Shown piece after piece: positions 27,660 through 36,731 of a DNA stretch of 64,000 bases. The notes under the pieces are model-generated. The model did no database searches. It was not told the origin of the DNA and was given only the letters and a program-made list of their open reading frames with translations. This stretch comes from Lachnospiraceae bacterium oral taxon 096 (GTDB lineage: Bacteria > Bacillota > Clostridia > Lachnospirales > Lachnospiraceae). Location of the stretch: contig CP073340.1 of the NCBI GenBank assembly GCA_018141845.1, forward strand, positions 165,001 through 229,000. The letters run 5' to 3'. The translations under genes and the position numbers were made by a program. Each line of letters begins with the position of its first letter. Position 1 is the first letter of the stretch.

Positions 27660-28844
27660 TTACAAGTACTTCTTGAGTACCTCTACCTTATCTGTCTGCT
27701 CCCATGGAAGATTTAAATCATCTCTTCCAAAATGTCCATAAGCTGCGGTTTGTTTGTAAATTGGTCTTCTCAAATCGAGCATCTTAATAATTCCTGTTGG
27801 ACGAAGATCGAAGTTTTCACGTACAATTTCAACCAATTTCTCATCACTCAACTTCCCTGTACCATTGGTATTAATGGAGATGGAAGTTGGATGTGCCACA
27901 CCAATTGCATAGGAAAGCTGAATCTCACACTGATCAGCAAGTCCTGCTGCCACAATATTCTTTGCAACATATCTTGCTGCATAGGCAGCAGAGCGATCCA
28001 CCTTCGTGCAATCCTTTCCAGAGAAAGCACCACCACCATGACGAGCATATCCGCCATAGGTATCCACAATGATCTTTCTTCCTGTCAAGCCAGAATCTCC
28101 ATGTGGTCCACCAATCACAAATCTTCCCGTTGGATTGATAAAGAACTTTGTATTCTCATCCACCATTTCTTTTGGTAAAACCTCATCAAAGACATATTTC
28201 TTAATGTCCTTGTGAATTTGCTCCTGTGTCACTGTCTCTTCATGTTGAGTGGACAAAACAACCGCATCTAGACGCACTGGTTTTCCGTTCTCATCGTACT
28301 CCACTGTAACCTGTGTCTTTCCATCTGGACGAAGATAAGGCAGTGTCTTATCCTTTCTCACCTGTGTAAGTCGACGAGCCAACTTGTGTGCAAGTGCAAT
28401 GGGATAAGGCATAAGCTCAGGTGTTTCATTTGTCGCATAACCAAACATTAAGCCCTGATCTCCAGCCCCATTGTCCAGATCACTTTCCTCTAATTGATCT
28501 CGATTTTCCAACGCCTTGTCTACGCCCATTGCAATATCTGATGACTGCTCATCAATGACAACCATAACTCCACAGGTATCGCAGTCAAATCCATATTTTG
28601 CACGGTCATAGCCGATTTCTCTGACTGTTTCGCGAACAATCTTTTGAATATCAATATAGGCATTGGTTGTGATCTCTCCCATAACGACAACCAACCCTGT
28701 TGTCGTTGCTGTCTCACAGGCCACTCTACTCATCGGATCTTTTTCTAATAGTGCATCCAAAATCGCATCTGATATCTGATCACACATTTTATCTGGATGT
28801 CCTTCAGTTACTGATTCAGATGTAAATAATCTTCTTTCCTTCAT
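27660..28844 (-). CDS. metK: S-adenosylmethionine synthetase
   Basis: MetK makes S-adenosylmethionine from methionine and ATP. The 394-residue protein has [20 protein letters not shown] at its start (residues 7-26), the [12 protein letters not shown] motif (about 116-127) and [19 protein letters not shown] (about 263-281). The RBS GGAGG precedes the ATG. A SAM-I riboswitch with a terminator lies in the leader, so high SAM should stop its transcription. Confidence 0.97.
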   Translation of the reverse strand: MKERRLFTSESVTEGHPDKMCDQISDAILDALLEKDPMSRVACETATTTGLVVVMGEITTNAYIDIQKIVRETVREIGYDRAKYGFDCDTCGVMVVIDEQSSDIAMGVDKALENRDQLEESDLDNGAGDQGLMFGYATNETPELMPYPIALAHKLARRLTQVRKDKTLPYLRPDGKTQVTVEYDENGKPVRLDAVVLSTQHEETVTQEQIHKDIKKYVFDEVLPKEMVDENTKFFINPTGRFVIGGPHGDSGLTGRKIIVDTYGGYARHGGGAFSGKDCTKVDRSAAYAARYVAKNIVAAGLADQCEIQLSYAIGVAHPTSISINTNGTGKLSDEKLVEIVRENFDLRPTGIIKMLDLRRPIYKQTAAYGHFGRDDLNLPWEQTDKVEVLKKYL

Positions 28845-28876
28845 TTCATTCCTCCAATATTTACTATATCAAATGC

Positions 28877-28899
28877 AAAAGAGCCCGCTAAGCGGACTC
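28877..28899 (-). terminator. riboswitch terminator of metK
   Basis: On the minus strand GAGTCCGC, loop TTA, GCGGGCTC, then TTTT. It lies between the SAM-I aptamer and metK and is the expression platform that ends transcription when SAM is bound. Confidence 0.8.
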
Positions 28900-28915
28900 A
28901 ATATAAACAATGAAT

Positions 28916-29018
28916 CCCACTTATTGTTCGATAACTCGCTCAGGTTGGCACCTTCCACTACATGGGGTTGCCGTGACTTCATAGATCCTTTGTATCTCCA
29001 TCACTCTGAATAAGGGGT
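28916..29018 (-). promoter_or_regulatory. SAM-I (S-box) riboswitch
   Basis: On the minus strand the P1 helix pairs CTTATT (29009-29014) with AATAAG (28920-28925). Between them are the conserved blocks: TCAGAG then TGATGGAG, TATGAAG, CGGCAACC, a variable hairpin, GGTGCCAACCTG and GAGCGAG. This is the S-box pattern with SAM as ligand. It is followed by the terminator at 28877-28899 and then metK. Confidence 0.92.
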
Positions 29019-29043
29019 TAACGCTATGCAATTGACCTTTTCT

Positions 29044-29072
29044 AGAATAACGCAAGTCATTCATTCTGTCAA
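29044..29072 (-). promoter_or_regulatory. promoter of the metK riboswitch transcript
   Basis: Minus strand -35 TTGACA (29067-29072) and -10 TATTCT (29044-29049) with a 17-nt spacer, just before the S-box aptamer. Confidence 0.75.
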
Positions 29073-29080
29073 GATATGAC

Positions 29081-30373
29081 TTAACTAACTCTCATTGTAA
29101 ACTTGCGTGCTTCCCTCTCATCTTCAACAAGAGAAATCTCTGCACCAAGTTGTCTCAACTTCTCTTCAAAGTGCTCATAGCCTCTTTGAATATACTTAAT
29201 TTCATTGACTGTTGTAAAGCCCTCTGCGGCAAGTCCTGCAAGTACAAGGGCTGCACCTGCTCGAAGATCTGGTGCATTGACATTGGCTCCTGTAAAGCCC
29301 GATACCCCCGTCACAACGGCCACATTCCCTTCCACTTTGATATTCGCTCCCATCCTAGCCAATTCATCACAATAGCGGAAGCGATTCTCAAAAATACTCT
29401 CCACAACCATACTTGTTCCTGTTGCCAGTGCAAGTGCTGTTGCCATCTGTGGCTGCATATCCGTCGGAAAGCCTGGATACGGCAAGGTTTTAATATTGGT
29501 TGATCTTTGCCTGTCCTTTCCTACTACACGAATGGCATCGTCAAACTCTGTCACCTCACAACCCATTTCAATGAGCTTTGCACTAATGGCTTCCATATGT
29601 TTTGGAATCAAATTTCTTACGGTGATGTCTCCTCTGGTAATAGCTGCCGCACACATAAATGTACCCGCTTCAATTTGATCTGGAATAATAGAATACTCTG
29701 TACCATGCAATCTTCTCACGCCATTGATGCGAATCACATCGGTTCCTGCACCTTTAATGTCTGCCCCCATACTATTTAGGAAATTGGCAACATCTACAAT
29801 ATGCGGTTCTTTTGCTGCATTTTCTAAAATCGTTCTGCCCTCAGCAAGAGCCGCCGTCATCATCACATTAATGGTTGCCCCGACAGAGACTACATCAAAG
29901 TAGATATGACTTCCTATCAAAGCCTCCGACTTTGCAACAACCTTCCCTCCTGCAATTTCCACATTGGCATTTAATGCACGAAATCCCTTTAAGTGCTGAT
30001 CAATCGGTCTGGAACCGATATCACATCCACCTGGCAAAGGCACCTCTGCACTCTTATATTTTCCAAGCAATGCACCAATGAAGTAATAAGATGCCCTAAT
30101 CTTTCGGATAAACTCATCATCTACGGTAACTTCTCTCAATGTACCTGCATTGATTCTGACACGGTTGCGACTAATCCTTTCCACAACCGCACCAATCTCA
30201 TCAATCGCTCTCAACATTACATTGATATCCTTGACATCAGGAAGATTATCGATATAGACATCTTCATCTGTCATTACTGCTGCTGCTAAAATTCCCAATG
30301 CAGCATTTTTTGCCCCGCTTACGCTAACATCTCCTGCGAGTGGATTTCCACCCTTCATTATATATTGAGCCAT
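29081..30373 (-). CDS. murA: UDP-N-acetylglucosamine 1-carboxyvinyltransferase
   Basis: MurA adds enolpyruvate to UDP-GlcNAc, the first committed step of peptidoglycan synthesis. The catalytic cysteine is present in PGGCDIGSRP (about C117), so the natural Cys-to-Asp form that resists fosfomycin is not found, although the next residue is D. GGNPLAGDVSVSGAKNAAL gives the N-terminal substrate loop. The second of two adjacent ATGs (30373) has the better distance from GAGG. It has its own predicted promoter at 30424-30452. Confidence 0.96.
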   Translation of the reverse strand: MAQYIMKGGNPLAGDVSVSGAKNAALGILAAAVMTDEDVYIDNLPDVKDINVMLRAIDEIGAVVERISRNRVRINAGTLREVTVDDEFIRKIRASYYFIGALLGKYKSAEVPLPGGCDIGSRPIDQHLKGFRALNANVEIAGGKVVAKSEALIGSHIYFDVVSVGATINVMMTAALAEGRTILENAAKEPHIVDVANFLNSMGADIKGAGTDVIRINGVRRLHGTEYSIIPDQIEAGTFMCAAAITRGDITVRNLIPKHMEAISAKLIEMGCEVTEFDDAIRVVGKDRQRSTNIKTLPYPGFPTDMQPQMATALALATGTSMVVESIFENRFRYCDELARMGANIKVEGNVAVVTGVSGFTGANVNAPDLRAGAALVLAGLAAEGFTTVNEIKYIQRGYEHFEEKLRQLGAEISLVEDEREARKFTMRVS

Positions 30374-30423
30374 CATTCACCTCTAAATTTTCCAAATTTT
30401 ATATATGCTATCATATTCACAAT

Positions 30424-30452
30424 ATTATAACACACAGTTAAGAAAAGGTAAA
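30424..30452 (-). promoter_or_regulatory. murA promoter
   Basis: Minus strand -35 TTTACC (30447-30452) and -10 TATAAT (30424-30429) with a 17-nt spacer. The -35 lies inside the end of the upstream 810-residue gene. Confidence 0.5.
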
Positions 30453-32870
30453 GAAACACGAAAAGTCATTGTAAGACCTTTCAAACATTTTCTCTGCGTC
30501 CCCAATTCCCAATTTCATTGTACTTTGTGATGCAATATCATAGATGGATATATTGGTCTGGTCGTACCCGTAAATAATAATGGCCGCCCCACCATCCGAA
30601 TAAGTTAGTACAGGAATTCCCTGACTAACAAAATATAGGCTCTCTTTCAATGTAATACCCTGTAAATCTAAAAGCTTTCCCTCTTTTCTTGCTGTCAAAA
30701 AGGATTGTGCCATCTCTGCTGGTACCTTTAAATTCCTTGTGTTAGCTGTTCCTGCACGCAAATACACAATCTTTCCTTTCTTTCGAACAGATCCCATGTT
30801 GGCATAAGCTCTGTTAATCGCATCAGAGGCTGTATCAAAACTTCCGACCACTCCGCCATGGACAATTGCCACAAATTTTTCATTTTGCTTATCAATGGTT
30901 AGATTAATTTTTCCTGATGTATCAAAGCTAACTTTTTCTGGCTTCTCTATCTTATAGTCCTCACTTGGATAGCGATGATCAAACTGCAGACCATAGACGG
31001 TTCCCCTATCATCACTATAGGCCACCACCTTGGTATTTTTTTGAGCCTCCAACTGTACTGTGCTGACAATGGTGTCTTCGCCAACTTTTTCAAAGGTATT
31101 TTCCCCCGTCTGATTGAGCAAATCCACATGAATTCGTCCCTCATTTGTTCGAATTCCGGTCAAATACTGTCCCTGTCGCTCATAGTGCTTTTGCACACTG
31201 AGATCATCATCTACAATATTAATCGCAAAACATGGAACTTCCTTTTGCATTCCATTGACATTCCAAGACATCGAATCCTTAGAAATACCAACAATCAAAT
31301 CAAGGTCAATAAAACCTTCTGGTCGGATATTTTGATCACCTTCTGCTCGAACTTCCTTTTTATCTCCCGTGTCAAGATTCATAAAGTGAATGATTTTCTC
31401 TCCATCTTCTCGATTTCCTTCCTGCCAAGCCAAACGCTTTCCAAGCGGGCTCACACAATAGGAATAGTCAACAAGTCCTGAGGCCACCAGTGTATAATCA
31501 TTGCTGTTGATGTCAATGCCATAAACTGCATCTGCAATCTGCACATAGAACATCTTGTTTTCTCCAAGATAAGAAAGCTTTTGCATTCCTTCCTTAATTT
31601 CCTCATAACTTAAATTCACAGGAATAAAGCTGTGTTCATTGACACTATTGTCCTGTGCCCGATATTGATTGAGTGAAATGCCAAGTGCCCCTTCATGTCC
31701 ACCTCGATTCATATATCCATAAACTACAAATTCTACATTGCCATCATTGTCACAACTTAAAATTTTAATGGCATGTTTGTCGTAATTGTCCTGCAGACTA
31801 TAGTCATCCTCTCCTCGGAAAGAATAAATTTTTTTAATCACCTTGTTCTTTCCATCGACGACAAAGAGATCCCGATCGGCCACAAATGCCGTAGTATTTC
31901 CATCCGCTGAGGCAAGCACAGCCGTCTTTTCTGGCATTGTAATTCCAACATTGACACGAGTACTATTGATATCGGATTGCACTCCCTTAATGACCTGTGT
32001 CATCTGTCGATTATAATCCATCATATAGAGTCGCTGAGTTCCCTTTTTTATAGTAAAATTTTCCTTAATCTCATAGAGCTCGTTATTTCCATCCCCAAGC
32101 TCTCTCTTTACCATTCGGCGAAGTTCAACCTCTCCCATATCTCCTGTAAAGTTTAATAGGCGAACATCCTCATCTCCCACTGGCTCAAGTGCCATCTTAT
32201 GGTATGCCAAGGACTCATAATCGGCCTTTAAATTGATTTCCCCGAGCCTAGAATGGTCTGCTGCCTGATCAGTTTCCAAATACTTTGAATTGTCTCTTGC
32301 TTGATCGGAATTCAAATTCTTTGACGAAAAATCATCAGCCAAGGCAATCATTTCTCCTGCCATGCTCTGATCTCCAAAAGCAATTCTTGTATAATAATGA
32401 GCTTCTTTTCCTGAAGCAAAAGTCAACTTAACATTCAAGCGATACTCATTGCCCTTGGTAATCAAATTAGAAATCGGAATGACCATATCGACTTCTTTGT
32501 CCTTTGAAGTAAAATCTGTAATTTCATTATTTTCAATTAAATCTTCAAGGCTTGCACTGCGAACTTCATAGCTGATGGCCTTGACTACTTCACTTCCCCC
32601 TTTCACAATCAGCTCCAATTGTCTTTCATCAGAAAGAAGAGTCAAACTATCAAAAAATGCATTGATACCCACCTGTGATGTGTATGGATACATCACATTC
32701 ATCTCTCTACCTGCTGTCTGTGCCCACACAAGTGGAAATGTTGCTTCTTCTATTCCTGTGTAGACGGTATCATTTGTCTTTGTCTTTCTCATTTCTAGTC
32801 CCATATACACCGCAACAGCTGCGACAAAGACCACAAATAATAACAATAATCGTCTCTTTATGGATTTCAT
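30438..32870 (-). CDS. 810-residue membrane-anchored protein with C39-like C-terminus
   Basis: I do not recognise this protein's family. It has one N-terminal anchor (LLLLFVVFVAAVAVYMGLEM, about 8-27) and a long extracytoplasmic part. The middle (about 300-640) has repeated short beta strands, suggesting a beta-propeller. The C-terminus (about 745-810: PVLTYSDGGAAIIIYGYD, then SIYDIASQSTMKL) resembles the second half of a C39-type peptidase fold, with D and GG where the usual histidine would be. It has its own promoter, and murA follows downstream. Confidence 0.6.
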   Translation of the reverse strand: MKSIKRRLLLLFVVFVAAVAVYMGLEMRKTKTNDTVYTGIEEATFPLVWAQTAGREMNVMYPYTSQVGINAFFDSLTLLSDERQLELIVKGGSEVVKAISYEVRSASLEDLIENNEITDFTSKDKEVDMVIPISNLITKGNEYRLNVKLTFASGKEAHYYTRIAFGDQSMAGEMIALADDFSSKNLNSDQARDNSKYLETDQAADHSRLGEINLKADYESLAYHKMALEPVGDEDVRLLNFTGDMGEVELRRMVKRELGDGNNELYEIKENFTIKKGTQRLYMMDYNRQMTQVIKGVQSDINSTRVNVGITMPEKTAVLASADGNTTAFVADRDLFVVDGKNKVIKKIYSFRGEDDYSLQDNYDKHAIKILSCDNDGNVEFVVYGYMNRGGHEGALGISLNQYRAQDNSVNEHSFIPVNLSYEEIKEGMQKLSYLGENKMFYVQIADAVYGIDINSNDYTLVASGLVDYSYCVSPLGKRLAWQEGNREDGEKIIHFMNLDTGDKKEVRAEGDQNIRPEGFIDLDLIVGISKDSMSWNVNGMQKEVPCFAINIVDDDLSVQKHYERQGQYLTGIRTNEGRIHVDLLNQTGENTFEKVGEDTIVSTVQLEAQKNTKVVAYSDDRGTVYGLQFDHRYPSEDYKIEKPEKVSFDTSGKINLTIDKQNEKFVAIVHGGVVGSFDTASDAINRAYANMGSVRKKGKIVYLRAGTANTRNLKVPAEMAQSFLTARKEGKLLDLQGITLKESLYFVSQGIPVLTYSDGGAAIIIYGYDQTNISIYDIASQSTMKLGIGDAEKMFERSYNDFSCFFTFS

Positions 32871-32887
32871 TCTTTTCCCCGCAATTT

Positions 32888-32916
32888 CAAAAAGTCTGGC
32901 AGTTGCCTGCCAGACT
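32888..32916 (-). terminator. terminator after the 712-residue gene
   Basis: A perfect 10-bp stem (AGTCTGGCAG with CTGCCAGACT) with a T run on the minus strand. It begins three bases past the -10 of the next gene, so transcripts started there would lack part of the stem while read-through from upstream would form it. Confidence 0.75.
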
Positions 32917-32918
32917 CT

Positions 32919-32947
32919 ATCATAATCAAATCTATAAAAAAAGTAAA
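32919..32947 (-). promoter_or_regulatory. promoter of the 810-residue gene
   Basis: Minus strand -35 TTTACT (32942-32947) and -10 TATGAT (32919-32924), 17-nt spacer. The expected start point lies within the terminator stem at 32893-32916. Confidence 0.5.
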
Positions 32948-32966
32948 TCCTTTAATTTGCTCGCCA

Positions 32967-35105
32967 TTACATATTTTTAAAGGCATGAAGAATGGATGAA
33001 AAAATTTCCGAAAATACACCGATAATCCTCTTTAATGGACTCTCATTTTCCTTTGCATCCTCTAGGGCCTTTTGTTGTGCCTTCTCCTCCTCATCATTGA
33101 CCTTAATCTCCTCGGTTCTCAAAATCACCTGCACACTATTTGGCTCAGCATTTTCTGAAGAAGTAAAAGAAACCTTCCTTGCCTCTGGATCTATCTTTAA
33201 GACATTGTTATCATTTTCAAATTCAGCTACCTTCTTGTCCCACAGAGCCTTCAGTGCATCATTGGCTGATTTTAATTGATCGACTGCTGTCATGCTATTG
33301 AGGGCATGGTCAATCAAATCTGTTCCCGCCTTGAGGGATGCCTTTGTTCCATCATTGAGGTCTCCCCTTGTATTTTGAAACAAGCTTTCAATCGTTGTCA
33401 ATGTGTCCCTTGCACTATCTAAGTTAACACTTACACTGCCAAGAAGATAATTTGTGCTATCAATGCCTGATTTTGCACTTTCTTTATAGGAACTCATTGT
33501 GTCCGATAATCTAGTGGCACTTTCAATCAATGGATTGATCTTTCCCGAAGCTTGTGAAAGCCCTTGCAGCAATGTCTGACTTTGATCTTGTAAATCATTG
33601 ACTGTGCCAAGACCATCATGAATGTTTTTTAGTGCATCCTGCGTTGGATGAGAAAGTAAACTCTCCAAGCTAGAAATGGTATCTTCTGTACTTGATAAAA
33701 AATCGTCCATCGCTTCTTGTGTATCCTGTGCCTTCTTTGCTGCGGTTTTTAGCTCGCTGTAATATCTTTCTAGTCGAGCATCAGCTTCTGAAGTGTCAAC
33801 AAGCTGTGCATGAGAAAGTGCCTCATGTAAACCTTCTACTCTATCCTTTAGATTTCCTCTAAAGGCATTGGAGGCGGTTGCTGGAATAACTCTCCTTTTT
33901 GCCTCCTTCCTAAATCCATATAAATCATCCTGTGTATCCCCCAGATGAGAAGACAAATCATCAAGTGCTGATTGCAAATCTTTTGTATTGCTCTGTCCAT
34001 TTTTTAGCACATCTTCTGTCTTTTTTAGACTTTCTTTTAAAGCCATCAAATCATGATTTACTTCGTCTATCTCTGGCTCTACATTTTTTGCCTGTGTCGA
34101 AATATCTCTAAAATCTAGATCAAAATCATCAAGTGCTGATTTTGCTGTATTTAAATGTGGCACAAGTTCCACGGTCGCATTGGCCAAACGATTTAAATTT
34201 TGAACATCTGTGTCAACATTGCCATCGAGGCGATCCCCATAACTATGCACCTTTTCTCTTGCCTGATCTAAGACCTTTATAGCCTGTGTCGCCTCATTGA
34301 GACTTGGTCTTACGCCCGCAATTGCTTCAAGTGCTGCATTGGTACCATCATAGAGCTTATGAACAGAATCCTTAACATCATCCTTGGTCTGAGCCAAATC
34401 CTTGATCTTATCTAGCCCATCCATGGTCGCTGGAGCCATCGCAAAGACAATGCCTGCATCGAGAGAAAAATGATCTGACCCTATGCGAATGACAAAGTCC
34501 TTTTCCTCGCCCGGAAGTGCAGCAAACATCACGGCCTCGGTTCCGCCAAGAGACTGAATCTGTGCCCCTGGTGCCTCAACACTTAAATTCTTTGTCATAT
34601 CAATGGTTGTTGCTACTGTAAGGAGCATATTATTCTTCAAATAATCCGCAGTATCCTGCACTGGAGTAATATGAATATCAATTTCTACCATTCCCGATGC
34701 CCCCGCAAGGTTTTCTGCCTGTGCAGGAACGCCATTTAACTTGTAACTGATATCCACAGTCCATGGAAGCTTTTCCTCCAAAGACTTTGGTGTCACTTGA
34801 TAATAAAATCTTCCTTTTCCATCTAACCCATCAAAGGTCACACCTGTTGTGCTGATCTGTGGTGCAATATCCGAAGTCATATTCTTTACTTCGCTATAAT
34901 CTCCATAGTCACTAATTTGTGTCTGTCCATTGAGACTAACTCCCTTGACAATATTCATACTTTTCATTGTCCCATAATAGTCTAAATTTCCATATAAAGC
35001 CTCATCTGTCACTACCTCTGGTGCTGCTGCACTTACACTAAAGATAGACGAAGCTGTCATCACGGCTGCCATTGCCAATGCCGTATTTCTCTTCCAATTT
35101 CTCAT
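32967..35105 (-). CDS. secreted coiled-coil protein, YhgE/Pip-like
   Basis: A 712-residue protein with a signal peptide (about 1-28, ending SVSAAAP), an N-terminal beta-rich domain (about 30-250) and long heptad-like alpha-helical stretches (about 250-630). The helical part resembles the YhgE/Pip outer region that accompanies MmpL-type exporters. It ends in an amphipathic helix and has no clear C-terminal membrane helix. The divergent TetR gene and facing promoters suggest it is controlled by that repressor. The function is unknown. Confidence 0.6.
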   Translation of the reverse strand: MRNWKRNTALAMAAVMTASSIFSVSAAAPEVVTDEALYGNLDYYGTMKSMNIVKGVSLNGQTQISDYGDYSEVKNMTSDIAPQISTTGVTFDGLDGKGRFYYQVTPKSLEEKLPWTVDISYKLNGVPAQAENLAGASGMVEIDIHITPVQDTADYLKNNMLLTVATTIDMTKNLSVEAPGAQIQSLGGTEAVMFAALPGEEKDFVIRIGSDHFSLDAGIVFAMAPATMDGLDKIKDLAQTKDDVKDSVHKLYDGTNAALEAIAGVRPSLNEATQAIKVLDQAREKVHSYGDRLDGNVDTDVQNLNRLANATVELVPHLNTAKSALDDFDLDFRDISTQAKNVEPEIDEVNHDLMALKESLKKTEDVLKNGQSNTKDLQSALDDLSSHLGDTQDDLYGFRKEAKRRVIPATASNAFRGNLKDRVEGLHEALSHAQLVDTSEADARLERYYSELKTAAKKAQDTQEAMDDFLSSTEDTISSLESLLSHPTQDALKNIHDGLGTVNDLQDQSQTLLQGLSQASGKINPLIESATRLSDTMSSYKESAKSGIDSTNYLLGSVSVNLDSARDTLTTIESLFQNTRGDLNDGTKASLKAGTDLIDHALNSMTAVDQLKSANDALKALWDKKVAEFENDNNVLKIDPEARKVSFTSSENAEPNSVQVILRTEEIKVNDEEEKAQQKALEDAKENESPLKRIIGVFSEIFSSILHAFKNM

Positions 35106-35141
35106 CTTTTCACCCTCTCTGAGACTATTTTTCTAAACATG

Positions 35142-35170
35142 TTGATTTTTTAACTGGTATGTATTATACT
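35142..35170 (+). promoter_or_regulatory. tetR-like gene promoter
   Basis: -35 TTGATT (35142-35147) and -10 TATACT (35165-35170), 17-nt spacer, upstream of the TetR-family gene. It overlaps the opposite promoter at its -10. Confidence 0.65.
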
Positions 35171-35191
35171 AATCAACGAAAACTGATGCAA
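35163..35191 (-). promoter_or_regulatory. promoter of the 712-residue gene
   Basis: Minus strand -35 TTGCAT (35186-35191) and -10 TATAAT (35163-35168) with a 17-nt spacer. The -10 shares bases with the -10 of the divergent TetR promoter. The near-palindrome GTATTATAC (35161-35169) covers both and is a candidate operator. Confidence 0.65.
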
Positions 35192-35249
35192 TACTCAATT
35201 AATGACTACTAGTATGATAATAAACATCATTGCATCGATTGGAGGAAAT

Positions 35250-35819
35250 ATGAGAACAAAAGTTGATCGACGTGTAAGAAAGACACGCAAACAGTTGCGC
35301 ACCTGTCTCGCAACTCTATTGATGAAAAAAAAGATCCAGGATATCACCGTGACAGAGCTCACAGATTTAGCTGATTTAAATCGAGGCACTTTCTATCTCC
35401 ACTACAAAGATGTCTATGATTTGCTAGAAAGCCTAGAGGAGCAAATGTTTATTCAATTTAATACTATTTTAGACGAATATCTAACTCCTTCAAGTCTTCC
35501 CGATACTGTTCTCTTTGAAAAGATCTTTGCTTTTATTGAGGAAAATCAGGATCTATCTCGCATTTTGCTCGGACCAAATGGAGACATCAATTACCTCAAT
35601 CGCATCAAGCAGACATTGCGCCAGCGCCTGTTGCCACCTGAAGATATTCAAAGTCAAAGTTCAATCAATTACGATGCCCTATTTGCCTATTCCATTTCCG
35701 GCTTTCTTGGTCTACTTGACTATTGGTTTGACACAGGTATGAAAGCGACCATCCCTGAAATGGCTCATTTAGCCAATCAATTAATTTCAACTGGAACCAG
35801 AGGTACTCTCAATAAGTAA
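35250..35819 (+). CDS. TetR/AcrR-family regulator
   Basis: A 189-residue regulator. The N-terminal helix-turn-helix (about 5-55: TRKQLRTCLATLLMKKKIQDITVTELTDLADLNRGTFYLHYKDVYDL) is of the TetR type. The C-terminal domain resembles TetR_C-type ligand domains. The ATG at 35250 follows GGAGG by 4 nt; an earlier in-frame ATG is inside the promoter region. It is divergent from the 712-residue gene. Its last 33 nt overlap, convergently, the LytTR gene. Confidence 0.88.
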   Translation: MRTKVDRRVRKTRKQLRTCLATLLMKKKIQDITVTELTDLADLNRGTFYLHYKDVYDLLESLEEQMFIQFNTILDEYLTPSSLPDTVLFEKIFAFIEENQDLSRILLGPNGDINYLNRIKQTLRQRLLPPEDIQSQSSINYDALFAYSISGFLGLLDYWFDTGMKATIPEMAHLANQLISTGTRGTLNK

Positions 35820-36494
35820 TTGCCTCTGTCTATTCCAGACAACATGGACAAAACGACGATAGGTCGCACTAATCGGAAGCTCAATTCCTCCGCTTAGGAC
35901 GACCTTCTCGTGCTCTATTGACTGAATATACCAAATATTAACAACAAAAGACTTGTGAATCACCAAAAAATCTTCTGGTGGAAGTTGCCTATAAATAGCG
36001 GAGAGTTTTGCATAACACACAATCTCTCCGTTTTTTGCGTGGTAAATGACTTTTCGTCGATCACTATGAATGTAAATGAGTTGCGAAGCCAGTAACCAGC
36101 GTATTCGTCGATTTTGTCTTAATTTTAGAATTTTATCTTGAACTACATTGATTCGTAAAGATTGAATAAAAGAAAACCGGATTTGCTCCGCATCACAGGG
36201 CCATTGAATATAACCCACAGGCAAAAGCTTTGCCACATCAATAGAAATTTTTCGATCCTTGGTAAAAACAATCACTTTAGGGCAAAGCCCCTCTCCTTGA
36301 CCTATGCACTTTTGTATTGGGCCAAGACCTAGCCCACTGGTGGTATCCACAAAAATCATCTGATAATCAAACGCCTCTTCATCTAAATGAGAAACTTGAA
36401 TTTCAATATCCACTCGCATACCAATTTCACTCATTACTTGCTCTACCAATTGATAAATCTTTGCATCGCTTGTATAGACAGCCATTTTATACAT
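35787..36494 (-). CDS. LytTR-family DNA-binding protein with degenerate receiver
   Basis: A 235-residue protein. The first 120 residues resemble a response-regulator receiver fold (FVDTTSGLGL marks the third strand) but lack the normal acidic pocket and conserved lysine, so it may not be phosphorylated. The LytTR domain (about 140-230, with DFLVIHKSFVVNIWYIQSIE and LPISATYRRF) is well preserved. No histidine kinase lies next to it. RBS GAGGAGGAAG. Its 3' end overlaps the convergent TetR gene. Confidence 0.85.
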   Translation of the reverse strand: MYKMAVYTSDAKIYQLVEQVMSEIGMRVDIEIQVSHLDEEAFDYQMIFVDTTSGLGLGPIQKCIGQGEGLCPKVIVFTKDRKISIDVAKLLPVGYIQWPCDAEQIRFSFIQSLRINVVQDKILKLRQNRRIRWLLASQLIYIHSDRRKVIYHAKNGEIVCYAKLSAIYRQLPPEDFLVIHKSFVVNIWYIQSIEHEKVVLSGGIELPISATYRRFVHVVWNRQRQLLIESTSGSS

Positions 36495-36640
36495 TATGCT
36501 TCCTCCTCTGCTTCACTATAACTTCACTCAAATACTATATTAAAGCAACTTCCCTGCTTTGTATCAATTCTACAAAAATTTATTGTTTAATTTACAATAA
36601 ATTTTTGTTTGCTATGTTTATTTTCACTCTATATGGTAAA

Positions 36641-36669
36641 TTGTTATTCTATAGCAAATATGATATAAT
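36641..36669 (+). promoter_or_regulatory. promoter of the XRE gene
   Basis: -35 TTGTTA (36641-36646) and -10 TATAAT (36664-36669) with a 17-nt spacer. The rest of 36495-36731 is AT-rich, and I see no other element. Confidence 0.7.
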
Positions 36670-36731
36670 AAGTAATATAAGAAATATATAAGAAACATCT
36701 ATAATGAGAAGAAAGGGGGCGTCACTAATTT

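Noticed and set aside
28881..28899. Hairpin upstream of metK as an independent murA terminator
   Set aside because: It lies downstream of the S-box and its promoter, so it is best read as the riboswitch expression platform.
29116..30370. MurA as a naturally fosfomycin-resistant Cys-to-Asp form
   Set aside because: The catalytic cysteine is present in PGGCDIG; the D is the next residue.
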